64,000 nucleotides of DNA from Novosphingobium percolationis (GCF_020179425.1 NZ_JAILYM010000003.1:496001-560000); one strand, 5' to 3'. Positions 37,546 through 45,470 are shown, counted from the first letter of the stretch. Program-made: numbers and translations. Notes: generated by a model from the sequence alone, not told the origin.

Positions 37546-38877
37546 ATGCGCATTTCAGTACTTCTGGGCGCGGCGGCGCTGGGTTTGGCCACGCCCGCGA
37601 TGGCAGAACAGCCGCTACTGCCGGTGACCGAAGGCGTGTCGCAGGTGCGGCATCCCGATTGGGCGGCGCGCGCCACGATCTATGAAGTGAACATCCGCCA
37701 ATACACGCCAGAGGGCACTTTCCGCGCATTCGAAAAGCACCTGCCGCGCCTGCGCAAGATGGGCGTCGACGTGCTGTGGATCATGCCCGTCAACCCGATC
37801 GCGAAGAAGGAGCGCAAGGGCTCGCTCGGCAGCTACTACGCGGTCAGCGACTACAAGGCGGTCAATCCCGAATACGGCGACATGGCCGACTTCAGGCACC
37901 TCGTCGCCGCCGCGCACGCGCAAGGGTTCAAGGTGATCCTCGACTGGGTGGCGAACCACACCGGCTGGGACCACGTGTGGGTGGAGCAGCATCCCGATTG
38001 GTACAAGCGCAATGCGCAAGGAGAGCTGGAAGGCTACCACTATACCGACCTGTCGGACCATCACGAGGAGGTCTGGGCCGACGTTATCGGGCTCGATTAC
38101 AGCAAGCCTGCCGTGCGCGAAGGCATGATCGACGCGATGCGGTACTGGCTCAAGGAGGCCGACATCGACGGCTTCCGCTGCGACGTGGCGTGGACGTTGC
38201 CGGTCGCGTTCTGGGATCAGGCGCGCGTCGAGCTGGAGCAGGTGAAGCCGGTGTTCATGCTGGCCGAGGCCGATACGCCCGAGATGCAGGCGCGGGCCTT
38301 CGACATGACCTATGACTGGAAGCTCTACCACCTGCTGATCGACGTGGCGCGTGGCAAGGCCGATGCGACGGACCTGGCGAAACTCTATGCCGATCCGCCG
38401 CGCCGCTATCCGCAGGGCGCCTATCGCATGACCTTCACCAGCAACCATGACGAGAATTCGTGGAACGGCACCGATCGCGAACTCTACGGCGATGGCGCCG
38501 ACGCGATGGCGGTGCTGGCGGCGACGCTGCCGGGGATGCCGCTGGTCTATAGCGGTCAGGAGGACGGGCTGAACAAGCGGCTGAAGTTCTTCGACAAGGA
38601 CCCGATCGTCTGGGGCAAGTTCGATCGGGTGCCGTTTTATGCGCGGCTACTGGCGCTGAAGCACGGGCATCCGGCGCTGGAAAGCGGGATGGAGCGGGGC
38701 AACCTGCGCCTGATCGAGACGGGCAATCCCAAGGTATTCGCCTTTCGCCGCGTGAAGGGCAAGGATCGCGTGACCGTGGCGGTGAACCTTTCGGGAGCCC
38801 CGGCGCGGGTGACGTTGCGGGGCATCGGCGCGCAAAGCCTGAAGGGCTGGGGCTGGTCGATCACGCCGGGGCGGTGA
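37546..38877 (+). CDS. Secreted GH13 alpha-amylase family enzyme
   Basis: A 443-residue glycoside hydrolase of family 13, probably cleaving alpha-1,4-glucosidic bonds in the periplasm. A signal peptide ends at AMA (residue 20). Conserved regions are DWVANHT (region I), GFRCDVAWT with nucleophile Asp213 (II), LAEAD with acid Glu241 (III), and TSNHDEN with Asp302 (IV). A small C-terminal beta domain follows. The catalytic triad is intact. Its closest group could be maltogenic or cyclomaltodextrinase-like enzymes, but the substrate is undecided. The gene is preceded by the Crp/Fnr regulator gene on the same strand, 102 bases away. Its 3' end overlaps the ABC-F gene by 17 bases, convergent. Confidence 0.92.
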   Translation: MRISVLLGAAALGLATPAMAEQPLLPVTEGVSQVRHPDWAARATIYEVNIRQYTPEGTFRAFEKHLPRLRKMGVDVLWIMPVNPIAKKERKGSLGSYYAVSDYKAVNPEYGDMADFRHLVAAAHAQGFKVILDWVANHTGWDHVWVEQHPDWYKRNAQGELEGYHYTDLSDHHEEVWADVIGLDYSKPAVREGMIDAMRYWLKEADIDGFRCDVAWTLPVAFWDQARVELEQVKPVFMLAEADTPEMQARAFDMTYDWKLYHLLIDVARGKADATDLAKLYADPPRRYPQGAYRMTFTSNHDENSWNGTDRELYGDGADAMAVLAATLPGMPLVYSGQEDGLNKRLKFFDKDPIVWGKFDRVPFYARLLALKHGHPALESGMERGNLRLIETGNPKVFAFRRVKGKDRVTVAVNLSGAPARVTLRGIGAQSLKGWGWSITPGR

Positions 38878-40447
38878 GCGCGATCCGGCGCGTCACGCCG
38901 ATTGCTTGCAGAAACGCCTCGTCGTGGCTGACCACGATCAGCGCGCCGTCATAGGCCGCAAGTCCGGCCTCTATCGCCGCGATCGCGTCGAGGTCGAGAT
39001 GGTTGGTCGGCTCGTCCAGCAGCAGGAGCGGCGGGGGCGTATCTGCCAGCACGCAGGCGAGCGCCGCACGCATGGCCTGTCCGCCGCTGAGCGTTCCCGC
39101 GGGCTGGTCGGCCCCGGAGGTGCGAAAGCGCAAGCGGGCGAGCGCTGCCCGCGCGGCGTTTTCGTCGAGCCCGGGCTTCAGCCGCCGCAGGTTGGCGACC
39201 ACGCTTTCGGCGGGATTGAGCAGGCTGGCGTGCTGATCGAGCACGGCCAGCGGCACCGATACCCGCACGCTCCCCGAGCGCGGCGGCAGCGTTCCACGAA
39301 TCAGCGCGAGAAGCGTAGATTTGCCAACGCCGTTCGGGCCGGTCACGGCCACGCGTTCGGGGCCGGTGATGGTCAGATCGATCCCGACGAGAACGGGGGC
39401 TGCATCGCCGTGACCGGCGGTGACGGTGGACAGTTGCAGCACCATGCGCGCCGGGGCGAGCCCGGTGGGAGAAACGTCCACCACCAGTGGCTCGATCACT
39501 TCGAGGCGGGCGCGGGCCTGCGCCAGCTGGCCGCTCGCTTCGGTCTCCAGGCGCTCGGCCTGTCGGGCATTCTGGCCGGTGGTATTCTCAGCCCGCTGGC
39601 GTCGCGCGCCGATCAGGATGCGGGGCATGTCGCCCCGTCGCGCCTTGCGCACGCCCGCGCCATCGCGGCGGTCCTTGCGCTCGCGCACGGTCTGAGCGCC
39701 GTTGCGGACCTCGCGCAGCGCCTGCTCGGCATGATCGCGTGCGGCCTCGGCGGCAGCGAGTTCGAGCGCCTTGCGTTCGCGGTAGTGGCTGTAGGGTCCG
39801 CCATAGCGTGTTGCCCCCAGCGACGTCAGCTCGACAATCGCATCCATGCCTTCGAGGAGCGCGCGATCATGGCTGACGACGATCGCGCCCTTGCGCCACG
39901 AGGCGAGAAACGTGGCGAGTGCTGCGCGCCCTTCTGCATCGAGGTTGTTGGTCGGTTCGTCGAGCAACAGAAAATCGGGGTCTGCAAGGATGGCGGCGGC
40001 AAGCCCGGCGCGCGTCTGCTGACCGCCCGAAAGCGTTGCCACCTGCGTTTCAGCCGTGGCGTACAGGCCTGCCGCGGACAGGGCGGCCTCGAATCTGCTT
40101 TCGAGCGTCCAGTCTGCCGCGGCGAGATCGTCCTCGGTCGCAACGCCCTGTTGGGCGCGGCGGAGCAGGGCGAGTGGTTCAGCCAGGCCAAGTGCCTGCG
40201 CGAGCGTTTCGGCAGGACTGCGCGCCACCACCTGGCGCAAGGTCGAAATGGTGGCATTGCGCGTGACGGTGCCCGCGTTGGGGGCAAGGTCACCCGCGAG
40301 CAGGCGCAGCAGGGTGGTCTTGCCCGAGCCGTTGCGACCGACGATGCCGGTCCGCACGGGCGGGAAGGACAAGTCGAGGCCGGAAAGGACGGCCCTGCCG
40401 TCAGGCGTGGACCAGGTAAGGCTGGAGACGGAGATCGATGCAGGCAT
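38861..40447 (-). CDS. ABC-F family ATPase
   Basis: A soluble 528-residue protein with two ABC ATPase domains and no membrane segments, as in Uup, YheS, EttA and ribosome-protection resistance factors; these bind the ribosomal E site. Domain 1 (about residues 5-225) has GRNGSGKT, LSGGQQTRAGLAAA and LLLDEPTNNLD. The linker (about 235-310) is charged and alpha-helical, as in the P-site tRNA-interaction motif. Domain 2 (about 320-525) has GPNGVGKS, LSGGQAMRAALACV and LLLDEPTNHLD. The start ATG at 40447 begins MPASISVSSLTWSTPDGR. Whether it confers drug resistance or acts in translation cannot be told from the sequence. Confidence 0.9.
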   Translation of the reverse strand: MPASISVSSLTWSTPDGRAVLSGLDLSFPPVRTGIVGRNGSGKTTLLRLLAGDLAPNAGTVTRNATISTLRQVVARSPAETLAQALGLAEPLALLRRAQQGVATEDDLAAADWTLESRFEAALSAAGLYATAETQVATLSGGQQTRAGLAAAILADPDFLLLDEPTNNLDAEGRAALATFLASWRKGAIVVSHDRALLEGMDAIVELTSLGATRYGGPYSHYRERKALELAAAEAARDHAEQALREVRNGAQTVRERKDRRDGAGVRKARRGDMPRILIGARRQRAENTTGQNARQAERLETEASGQLAQARARLEVIEPLVVDVSPTGLAPARMVLQLSTVTAGHGDAAPVLVGIDLTITGPERVAVTGPNGVGKSTLLALIRGTLPPRSGSVRVSVPLAVLDQHASLLNPAESVVANLRRLKPGLDENAARAALARLRFRTSGADQPAGTLSGGQAMRAALACVLADTPPPLLLLDEPTNHLDLDAIAAIEAGLAAYDGALIVVSHDEAFLQAIGVTRRIALTAPA

Positions 40448-40626
40448 GGGACACGGCTTTCCTGAAGGCAAGGCGGATGGGCAATGCGATCAGGGACAGG
40501 TCCATGGCGTTGAAACTCCAGCGGTTGTCGGGTGATGATAGGCGCGGTCGAAGCGCCGGACAAGCGGCCGTCCAAAAAGGGGCGGACCATGCGGCCCGCC
40601 CCCGACGTTTCGCGATACCCGCAGCC

Positions 40627-41088
40627 TCAGGCCGCGTTGGCGTCGCTTTCGATCACCGAAAGCTGCCTGGGCGCGCCGATCAGCACCTTCTTGGGCTTCA
40701 TCGCCTCGGGCACCTCGCGCACGAGGTCGATGGTAAGCAGCCCATCGGCAAGGTCGGCGGCTTCCACGCGGACGAAATCGGCCAGCTCGAAGCGGCGTTC
40801 GAAGCCGCGGTTGGCGATGCCGACGTGGAGGAACTGCTGCTTGCCGTCGCCCTCGACCTTGCTGCCCTTGACCACGAGCAGGTTCTGCTGCGCGGTGATG
40901 TCCAGCTCATCGGGCTTGAACCCGGCGACGGCGAGGGTGATGCGGTAGCTGTCATCGCCCCGGCGTTCGATGTTGAACGGGGGGTAGTTGTCCCCCGCCT
41001 GCGCGCGGGCCTGGCGTTCGAGCAGGTCGAACAGGCGGTCGAAGCCCACGGTGGTACGGCGATAGGGGGTGAAATCGAAACGGTTCAT
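40627..41088 (-). CDS. Small heat-shock protein, Hsp20 family
   Basis: A 153-residue holdase chaperone of the IbpA/HspA class. It starts MNRFDFTPYRRTTVGFDRLFDLLE, as in bacterial class A sHSPs, and contains an alpha-crystallin domain (about residues 35-130: NYPPFNIERRGDDSYRITLAVAGFKPDELDITAQ..LLVVKG, and GFERRFELADFVRVEAADLADGLLTIDL). No typical C-terminal I-x-I motif is seen beyond the KKVLIGA stretch. The start ATG at 41088 has GAGGA 7 bases upstream. Its leader forms a ROSE-like thermometer and its upstream region carries a possible sigma-32 promoter. It diverges from the glutaredoxin gene. Confidence 0.93.
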   Translation of the reverse strand: MNRFDFTPYRRTTVGFDRLFDLLERQARAQAGDNYPPFNIERRGDDSYRITLAVAGFKPDELDITAQQNLLVVKGSKVEGDGKQQFLHVGIANRGFERRFELADFVRVEAADLADGLLTIDLVREVPEAMKPKKVLIGAPRQLSVIESDANAA

Positions 41089-41094
41089 GGCAAT

Positions 41095-41111
41095 ATCCTC
41101 TTGATGAGCAA
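41095..41111 (-). promoter_or_regulatory. ROSE-type RNA thermometer hairpin in hsp20 leader
   Basis: On the minus strand UUGCUC (41111-41106) faces GAGGAU (41100-41095) across the loop AUCAA. Three Watson-Crick pairs (C-G, U-A, C-G) next to the loop are followed by a G-G mismatch, then U-A and U-U. That is the hallmark of the ROSE core helix, where the Shine-Dalgarno sequence is paired at normal temperature and melts on heat shock. The Shine-Dalgarno GAGGA lies 7 bases from the ATG. ROSE elements control small heat-shock genes in many alphaproteobacteria. Confidence 0.75.
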
Positions 41112-41197
41112 TCTGCACTTTCCCGCCCCGGACCCATCTGGCATCCGTGCGGGTTCGTTGTGACCGGCCCCGTCTTGCGGCGACCGGCACAGGCCTC

Positions 41198-41226
41198 CAT
41201 GTGTGAGCGGCAAAACGGAATTCAAG
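41198..41226 (-). promoter_or_regulatory. Possible sigma-32 promoter of hsp20
   Basis: Read on the minus strand, CTTGAA (41226-41221) is a good sigma-32 -35 element. CACACATG lies 15 bases downstream, a weak -10 match. Transcription from near 41190 would give a leader of about 100 bases that contains the ROSE hairpin. It overlaps the ribosome-binding site region of the divergent glutaredoxin gene. Confidence 0.35.
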
Positions 41227-41235
41227 AGGGTTGAA

Positions 41236-41514
41236 ATGAGCGAACCAAACACGACGCCCAAGGTCGAAATCTACACCAAGTGGGGGTGCCCCTACTGCGT
41301 TCGCGCCCGGGCGCTGCTCGACCAGAAGGGCATTGCCTACGAGGAATACGACGTGACGATGGGCGGGCCGAAGAAGGCCGAGATGCTCGATCGCGCGCCG
41401 GGGCACACCACGGTCCCGTCGATCTTCATCGACGGGATGCACGTGGGCGGGTCCGACGATCTTGCCGCGCTCGCCGCGCAGGGCAAGCTCGACATGCTGC
41501 TGGGCAAGGCCTGA
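41236..41514 (+). CDS. grxC: Glutaredoxin 3 (Grx family)
   Basis: A 92-residue glutathione-dependent disulfide oxidoreductase. The active site CPYC is at residues 18-21 within TKWGCPYCVRARALLDQKG. The glutathione-binding TVPSIFIDGMHVGGSDDL is intact. Length and the CPYC form match GrxC-type dithiol glutaredoxins. The ATG at 41236 has GAGGG just upstream. It is followed after 5 bases by the nitrilase-like gene and then the DUF1178 gene, in one operon. This Grx-Nit-DUF1178 order is familiar in alphaproteobacteria. It diverges from hsp20. Confidence 0.95.
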   Translation: MSEPNTTPKVEIYTKWGCPYCVRARALLDQKGIAYEEYDVTMGGPKKAEMLDRAPGHTTVPSIFIDGMHVGGSDDLAALAAQGKLDMLLGKA

Positions 41515-41519
41515 CAGCC

Positions 41520-42362
41520 ATGGGCGCGCGCGACGCCGTGCGGGTCGGCCTGCTGCAGATGACCAGCGGCATCGATCCTGCCGCTAACGCCGCGACGATC
41601 GTCGCGGCGGTGACGCGCGCACGCGGCGAGGGCGCGGCGATGTTGTTCACGCCCGAAATGTCCGGGCTGATCGACCGCGAGCGCAAGCGCGGCGCAGAGC
41701 ATGTCGTGCCGGAGGGCGAAAGTCCCGTACTGGCGGCGGTGCGCGAGGCCGCGGCGAAAGCTGGGCTGTGGGTCCACATCGGCTCGCTGGCGGTCAGGGT
41801 CGATGGCGATCTTTGGGCCAACCGCGCCTTCGTGATCGATCCTGCAGGCGAGGTCGCCGCGCGCTATGACAAGATCCACATGTTCGACGTGGACCTGGCG
41901 ACCGGCGAGAGCTGGCGGGAATCGGCCGCCTATCGCCCGGGCGAACAGGTGGTGACGGTGGAGTGCCCGGTCGGCAGGCTGGGGCTCGCGATCTGCTACG
42001 ACATCCGCTTCCCCGCCTTGTTCGAGGAGCTTGAGCGCCGCGCTTGCGATGCCATCGCCATTCCGGCGGCGTTCACCGTGCCGACGGGTAGGGCGCACTG
42101 GCACCTGATGCAGCGCGCCCGCGCGGTGGAAGCAAGCGCCTTCGTCATCTCTGCAGCCCAGGTCGGCCATCACGAGGACGGGCGCGAGACCTATGGCCAC
42201 AGCCTCGTCATCGATCCCTGGGGCGAGGTGTTGCTCGACATGGGCGGCGATGCGGCGGGGCTGGGCTTCGCCACCATCGACCTTGCGCGGATCGGCGAGG
42301 TGCGTCGGCAACTGCCCAGTCTTGCCAACAAGCGCGAAATTCCTAGAGCGCTGCCGGCATGA
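41520..42362 (+). CDS. Carbon-nitrogen hydrolase (nitrilase superfamily, Nit-like)
   Basis: A 280-residue amidase of the Nit1/Nit2 branch. The catalytic triad is visible: Glu46 in FTPEMSG, Lys118 in YDKIHMFD, and Cys159 in ICYDIRFP. Nit proteins hydrolyse deaminated glutathione or omega-amides of dicarboxylic acids, a metabolite-repair role; its place beside a glutaredoxin gene is consistent with deaminated-glutathione amidase, but this is inference. The ATG at 41520 follows the grxC stop by 5 bases. The stop codon overlaps the DUF1178 start by four bases (ATGA). Confidence 0.9.
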   Translation: MGARDAVRVGLLQMTSGIDPAANAATIVAAVTRARGEGAAMLFTPEMSGLIDRERKRGAEHVVPEGESPVLAAVREAAAKAGLWVHIGSLAVRVDGDLWANRAFVIDPAGEVAARYDKIHMFDVDLATGESWRESAAYRPGEQVVTVECPVGRLGLAICYDIRFPALFEELERRACDAIAIPAAFTVPTGRAHWHLMQRARAVEASAFVISAAQVGHHEDGRETYGHSLVIDPWGEVLLDMGGDAAGLGFATIDLARIGEVRRQLPSLANKREIPRALPA

Positions 42363-42844
42363 TCGTTTTCGACCTCGAATGCCGGGACGGCGGGCACCGT
42401 TTCGAAGGGTGGTTCTCCTCGTCGGATGATTTTGCGCGGCAGCAGGCGGGGGGGCTGCTCACGTGTCCGGCCTGCGGCTCTGCCGAGGTGGGCAAGGCCG
42501 TGATGGCGCCGCGCGTGGGGCGCAAGGGCAACCAGTTGCCGACGCCCACCGCCGCTTTGCCGACGCCTGTCGAGGCAAAGCCCCAGCCGATGGCGCACGC
42601 CCTGCCGCCAGAGGCAGCGGCGATGATGAAGGCCATCGCGGTGATGCAGGCCGAGGCGCTCAAGACGTCGACCTGGGTGGGCGACAGCTTCGCCGAAAAC
42701 GCGCGGGCGATGCACTATGGCGAAAAGGACGCCGTGCCGATCCACGGCCAGGCGACGCTCGACGAAGCACGCGAACTGATCGAGGAGGGCGTGGAAGTCG
42801 CGCCGATCCTGTTCCCGGTGGTGCCGCCGGGTGAAGCCAACTGA
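42359..42844 (+). CDS. DUF1178 family protein
   Basis: A 161-residue protein of the DUF1178 family with unknown function. It starts MIVFDLECRDGGHRFEGWFSSS, with a zinc-ribbon-like part: Cys8 and a CPACGSAEVGKA pair (about residues 36-39). A proline/alanine-rich linker precedes a helical C-terminal half with the conserved THWVGDSFAENARAMHYGE-like region (here TSTWVGDSFAENARAMHYGEKD). It is translationally coupled to the nitrilase-like gene (ATGA overlap) and is the last gene of the grxC operon. The downstream tRNA-Arg begins 65 bases later. Confidence 0.88.
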   Translation: MIVFDLECRDGGHRFEGWFSSSDDFARQQAGGLLTCPACGSAEVGKAVMAPRVGRKGNQLPTPTAALPTPVEAKPQPMAHALPPEAAAMMKAIAVMQAEALKTSTWVGDSFAENARAMHYGEKDAVPIHGQATLDEARELIEEGVEVAPILFPVVPPGEAN

Positions 42845-42909
42845 ACTTGCCCTGATGAAACGCCCAAAGCCGTTGCCCGCACGGGCCATGCCGCTTAAAG
42901 GGGGCGCGG

Positions 42910-42986
42910 GCATCCGTAGCTCAGCCGGATAGAGCACCAGATTCCTAATCTGGGGGCCGTGGGTTCGAATCCCGCCGGGTGCACCA
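42910..42986 (+). tRNA. tRNA-Arg (anticodon CCT)
   Basis: Full cloverleaf on the plus strand. The acceptor stem GCATCCG pairs with CGGGTGC (one G-U), then A and encoded CCA at 42984-42986. The D arm is GCTC-AGCCGGATA-GAGC, and the anticodon stem CCAGA/TCTGG holds the loop TTCCTAA with anticodon CCT (arginine, AGG codon). The T arm is GTGGG-TTCGAAT-CCCGC. tRNA-Arg genes are frequent integration targets, and a decayed recombinase lies directly downstream. Confidence 0.96.
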
Positions 42987-43069
42987 CTTTCGAACAGAAG
43001 AAAGAACCGTCGGCGAGCGCTCTTCTGCGGGGTTCGAGGTACTTCGCGCAAGCGCGGCCTTGGCAGTGC

Positions 43070-43393
43070 CTATGGTGATCTGCTTATCGCGATCCTTGCG
43101 GAGGGAGGCCGGTTGTTGCCGTTCCTGCTGTCGGTCCGGTTGCCGTAGTTGGTGCCGTGATAGCCGGTCGCGGTCAGGATGATGTGGACGCTGCCAGTCG
43201 AGAACCTGTAACCTCGCCGCATGATGCCCCGTGCGTTGCGGTGGCTGGCGATGGTCTTCACGCCCATCGGCTTGCCGTCGCCGCCGTCCTATGCGATCTT
43301 GAGCCCCCGCTTTTCGCATCATGCCTTGCACCGGGCGATCTGATCGGGGAGCGAGAGGTCGTGCTCGGCCTGCGCGGTGGTTGATCGACGGCG
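43070..43393 (-). pseudogene. Decayed serine recombinase (resolvase family) fragment
   Basis: Reading one frame on the minus strand from about 43393 gives STTAQAEHDLSLPDQIARCKA, a stop (TGA), CEKRGLKIA, a second stop (TAG), then DGGDGKPMGVKTIASHRNARGIMRRG and TGSVHIILTATGYHGTNYGN, ending in TGA at 43070. The first part matches the resolvase N-terminal domain (the AEHDLSLPDQI region); the second matches the recombinase domain of large serine recombinases, where a helix TIHKILT..Y is typical. The catalytic serine region and the middle are missing. This is an internally deleted, nonsense-carrying relic, 84 bases downstream of tRNA-Arg. No intact mobile element remains. Confidence 0.75.
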
Positions 43394-43396
43394 CGT

Positions 43397-43966
43397 TCAG
43401 CCCAGCAACAGCCGGGTCTGCGTGCGCAACATGCGCCGCTGGCGTTCAGCGGGCCATTCGCCGGGATCGAACAGTGCCTGCACCGCAATGCCGTGCAGGC
43501 CGCTCAGCACCAGCGCGGCCTTTTCATCGAGCGCGCCGATCTCGGGATAGGCTTCCTGCAGGGCGCGGGCGGCGAGCGTCACGGCGTGGCGGTTCCACCA
43601 GCGTTGCGCCTCGGCCATTTCGGCGTCGTGGTCGGCCATCGGCCAGAACTGGAAGTACAGCCGCCAGGCCTGTCGGCTTTCCTCGTCCACCGGCAGCAGC
43701 GATTCGAGGCGGGCCAGCGGATCGCCGGGCAGGCTGCGGGCGGTGGCGTTGAAGCGCTCCTGCGCCTGCTCCGCCGTGTGGCGGTAGGCCGCGAACAGCA
43801 TCTCGCGCTTGGTCGAAAAGTAATGGGTGACGACGGTCGTGCTGAAGCCGACGCGGGCCGCCACTTCGCGGATGGTCGCGGCCTGAAGCCCGCGCTCGGC
43901 GATCAGCGTCGCGGCAATCCGCGCCAGGTCGCGGCGTTTTTCGTCATGGTCGACCGGGGCGGGCAT
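43397..43966 (-). CDS. TetR-family transcriptional repressor
   Basis: A 189-residue regulator with an N-terminal TetR helix-turn-helix (about residues 10-55: ARIAATLIAERGLQAATIREVAARVGFSTTVVTHYFSTKREML). The C-terminal ligand-binding domain includes WRLYFQFWPMADHDAEMAEAQRWWNRH, similar to the BetI/TetR_C_6 type. It probably represses itself and the divergent phosphotransferase gene, whose start lies 166 bases away. The ATG at 43966 is used; longer in-frame starts run through the intergenic region. The stop is 3 bases from the recombinase relic. The effector is unknown. Confidence 0.88.
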   Translation of the reverse strand: MPAPVDHDEKRRDLARIAATLIAERGLQAATIREVAARVGFSTTVVTHYFSTKREMLFAAYRHTAEQAQERFNATARSLPGDPLARLESLLPVDEESRQAWRLYFQFWPMADHDAEMAEAQRWWNRHAVTLAARALQEAYPEIGALDEKAALVLSGLHGIAVQALFDPGEWPAERQRRMLRTQTRLLLG

Positions 43967-44132
43967 GCGTTCATCCCTAGCGCAGGGCAAGGACGCTGGC
44001 CAGCGGGGCGGACCTGACCAAATGGCAAGGCGCAGGCGCTCTTGCGCGTGCATTGCCGCTTGGCGCGGCGGGGTGTCTCGGGCATCGTCGGCGGGCAAGG
44101 CGCGCTCCACAAGGGGTGGCCGTTGGAGAGGA

Positions 44133-45248
44133 ATGGCGGTGGCAGGATCGGATTTGGCGTTCATGACGGTGTCGGCCGTGCCCGCACCGCAGGCGATCGG
44201 GGCGGACTGGCTCAAGGCCGTGCTGGCCGAACGCGGCAATGATTGGGACATCACCGGGTTGCGCATGGAGCCGGTCGGGACCGGACAGCTCGGCGATACC
44301 ATGCGAATTCACCTCGACTATGGTGCGGGCCGCGCAGGCCCGGCCACGATCATCGGCAAGTTCGCCGCATCGAGCCAGGACAGCCGCGACGCGGCGGCGT
44401 CGAACAACCTCTACGCGCGCGAGATCGGGTTCTACCGCGAACTTGCCGATGCCGCACGGATCGCGACGGCGGCCTGCCTTGGCGCGGCGCTGGCGCAGGA
44501 CAATTCCTTCGCGCTGCTGCTGGAAGATTGCGCCCCGGCGAGCCCCGGCGACCAGATCGTCGGCATCGCCGGCGATCAGGCCCGGACGGCGGTGATCGAG
44601 GCGGCGCGCCTCCATGCCGCGTTCTGGGATGTGGATGCCGATGCCGCGCGCGATCTGTCGTGGCTGGAAAGCGGCGAGCCCGAGATGCGACCGCTGGCGC
44701 AGCCGTTCTATCCCGCCGACGCGATCCGCAATGCCTGGCCGGGCTATCGCGATCGCCACGCGGAGGACCTCAGCTACGATGTGATTGCTGTCTGTGATCG
44801 CTTCTGCGAGCGCTACGAGGAGTACAATGCGATCCCCGCCGACCGTGCCCGCTGCGTGACGCACAACGATTACCGCCCCGACAACATGCTGTTCCACCCC
44901 GATGGCACGTTGAAAGTTGTGGACTGGCAATCGGCGGCGCTGGGTCATGCGGCGGTCGATGTCGCCTACCTGATCGGCGGCGCCTTTGCCCCGGACCTGC
45001 GGCGCAAGGCGGAACCGGCGCTCGTCGACGCCTATTTCGCCGAATTGTTGCGGCAGGGCGTGACCGGCTACGATCGCGCCGATTTCCAGGAGGACTATCG
45101 CCGTTTCACGTTCGCCGGGATCAACGTGGCGGTCTGCGCGGCGATGTCGGTGATGCGCACCGAGCGGGGCGACCGCCTGTTCCTGACAATGCTGCGCCGC
45201 CACGCCCAGCATGTGATCGATAGCGGCGCGCTGGATCTTCTGGGGTGA
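44133..45248 (+). CDS. Aminoglycoside-phosphotransferase-fold kinase
   Basis: A 371-residue protein of the APH/EcKL-like kinase fold. The ATP-binding lobe (about residues 35-130) contains PATIIGKFAASSQDSR, with a Lys, and the second lobe shows the catalytic loop VTHNDYRPDNMLF (about residue 250) and the metal-binding VVDWQSAALGHAAVDVAYLIGG. The substrate is unknown; relatives in alphaproteobacteria act on small molecules such as acyl-CoA-linked or sugar substrates rather than antibiotics. Divergent from a TetR gene that may regulate it. The ATG at 44133 has GGAGAGG close upstream; MTVSAVPAP at 44163 is an alternative start. Confidence 0.82.
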   Translation: MAVAGSDLAFMTVSAVPAPQAIGADWLKAVLAERGNDWDITGLRMEPVGTGQLGDTMRIHLDYGAGRAGPATIIGKFAASSQDSRDAAASNNLYAREIGFYRELADAARIATAACLGAALAQDNSFALLLEDCAPASPGDQIVGIAGDQARTAVIEAARLHAAFWDVDADAARDLSWLESGEPEMRPLAQPFYPADAIRNAWPGYRDRHAEDLSYDVIAVCDRFCERYEEYNAIPADRARCVTHNDYRPDNMLFHPDGTLKVVDWQSAALGHAAVDVAYLIGGAFAPDLRRKAEPALVDAYFAELLRQGVTGYDRADFQEDYRRFTFAGINVAVCAAMSVMRTERGDRLFLTMLRRHAQHVIDSGALDLLG

Positions 45249-45275
45249 GGGTCGGCCTTGCGCGCCGGCCCGGCA

Positions 45276-45470
45276 TCAGCGGAGTTCCGCCGCGAGGAAA
45301 CTGCCGGGACAGGGCTCGCCCTCGGCCGCCTTGTGGGTGCGTGGTTCGCGCCGGAACGATCCATCGGAAAGGCGCCCCCACTTGCCTGCCGTATGCTTGC
45401 CGCAGACGACGCAGCAGGCCCATTGCTCGCTCTGGGCCTTCATTTCCGGCGTGAGGTAGCGAGGCGACAT
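45276..45470 (-). CDS. Small cysteine-containing protein
   Basis: A 64-residue product with four cysteines: three in WACCVVCGKHTAGKW (about residues 18-32) and one in GEPCPGSFLA. CxxC plus the later His and Cys suggests a small zinc-binding fold. I believe it is real because the frame is complete, basic and non-repetitive, and the region is otherwise empty. It converges on the kinase gene, whose stop lies 27 bases away. The function is unknown, and it could be a spurious frame. Confidence 0.55.
   Translation of the reverse strand: MSPRYLTPEMKAQSEQWACCVVCGKHTAGKWGRLSDGSFRREPRTHKAAEGEPCPGSFLAAELR

Noticed and set aside
41203..41235. Earlier GTG start for the glutaredoxin
   Set aside because: It would lie within the promoter region of hsp20 and lacks a ribosome-binding site; the ATG at 41236 has GAGGG upstream and fits the family.
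42945..42990. Minus-strand peptide CTRRDSNPRPPD
   Set aside because: This is the antisense translation of the tRNA-Arg 3' half, a well-known annotation artefact.
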